A stretch of DNA of 64,000 nt from Bog-793 sp963761425 (GTDB taxonomy: Bacteria > Actinomycetota > Acidimicrobiia > Acidimicrobiales > Bog-793): the NCBI GenBank assembly GCA_963761425.1, contig CAVXGQ010000004.1, positions 124,001 through 188,000 of the forward strand, read 5' to 3'. Numbering within the stretch: the first letter of the stretch is position 1; the number at the start of each line of letters is the position of its first letter. A program made the position numbers and the translations under genes. The notes beneath the pieces were generated by a model, which worked only from the letters and a program-made list of their open reading frames with translations, did no database searches and was not told the origin of the DNA. Below are positions 63,911-64,000 of this stretch, one piece after another.

Positions 63911-64000
63911 TCAAGCGGCCTCGGTGAGTTGGCTCTCTGAACGGTGGCCCCAGGCGGTGTGCTCGTCGTAGAAACTGCCGTTGGCGAGACAGCCATGGAG
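63911..64000 (-). mobile_element. C-terminal end of a transposase, cut by the window edge
   Basis: 29 residues reach the right edge: LHGCLANGSFYDEHTAWGHR followed by a short tail to TGA at 63911. This resembles the C-terminus of actinobacterial transposases, most likely IS110-like, but the family is uncertain because the catalytic part lies outside. It implies an insertion sequence next to hpt. Confidence 0.55.

Overview
The window is high-GC, gene-dense bacterial DNA from an actinobacterium. Several blocks keep the gene order known from Mycobacterium and Streptomyces: argS-lysA-hom-thrC-rho-rpmE-prfA-prmC-tsaC...wecA-atpI-atpB-E-F-H-A, carD-ispD-ispF-rlmB, and clpC...lysS-coaX...panC-folK-folB-folP-folE...hpt. 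Other actinobacterial marks are CarD, ClpC, coproheme decarboxylase, a DUF3263 gene, an F420-type (Ddn) nitroreductase remnant and a Corynebacterium-type ArsR. Missing neighbours (thrB, cysS, ftsH, groES) and unfused ATP synthase b and delta genes fit a deep-branching lineage. An Acidimicrobiia-like host is my inference, not something the sequence proves.

Layout. 1-18562 (minus strand) is one long housekeeping run: ATP synthase, wecA, glyA, rpiB, threonylcarbamoyl-AMP synthase, prmC, prfA, rpmE, rho, then thrC, hom, lysA and argS. A tRNA-Arg(CCG) gene lies head-to-head with argS. 18782-26594 is a potassium module: a divergent lipoprotein, two overlapping micro-ORFs, kdpFABC, and convergent kdpDE whose sensor has lost its cytoplasmic N-terminus. 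26551-29610 holds an ABC ATPase and an arsenic cluster (arsC, aquaglyceroporin, a decayed arsI/cadI, divergent arsR with two operators). 29983-36574 carries yceI/marR, aconitase, a marR/methyltransferase pair with a large palindrome, a DUF3263 gene and otsB; otsA follows on the minus strand at 36657-38074. 38263-39907 is a SAM-I riboswitch controlling a second threonine-synthase-like enzyme fused by overlap to a ThiS/MoaD sulfur carrier. Then come CIRCE-groL, chdC, larE, a PAC2 protein, a GNAT enzyme and citrate synthase. 46996-63792 is a second housekeeping stretch for isoprenoid, NAD, pantothenate/CoA and folate synthesis plus carD, clpC and lysS. A transposase tail enters at the right edge.

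The most promising item is the SAM-riboswitch/ThrC-like/ThiS operon. Its regulation points to methionine rather than threonine, and the sulfur carrier suggests thiocarboxylate-dependent homocysteine formation from O-phosphohomoserine. Two genes (prmC, otsA), and possibly folE, look frameshifted in G/C runs, so base-level errors should be excluded before calling them broken.
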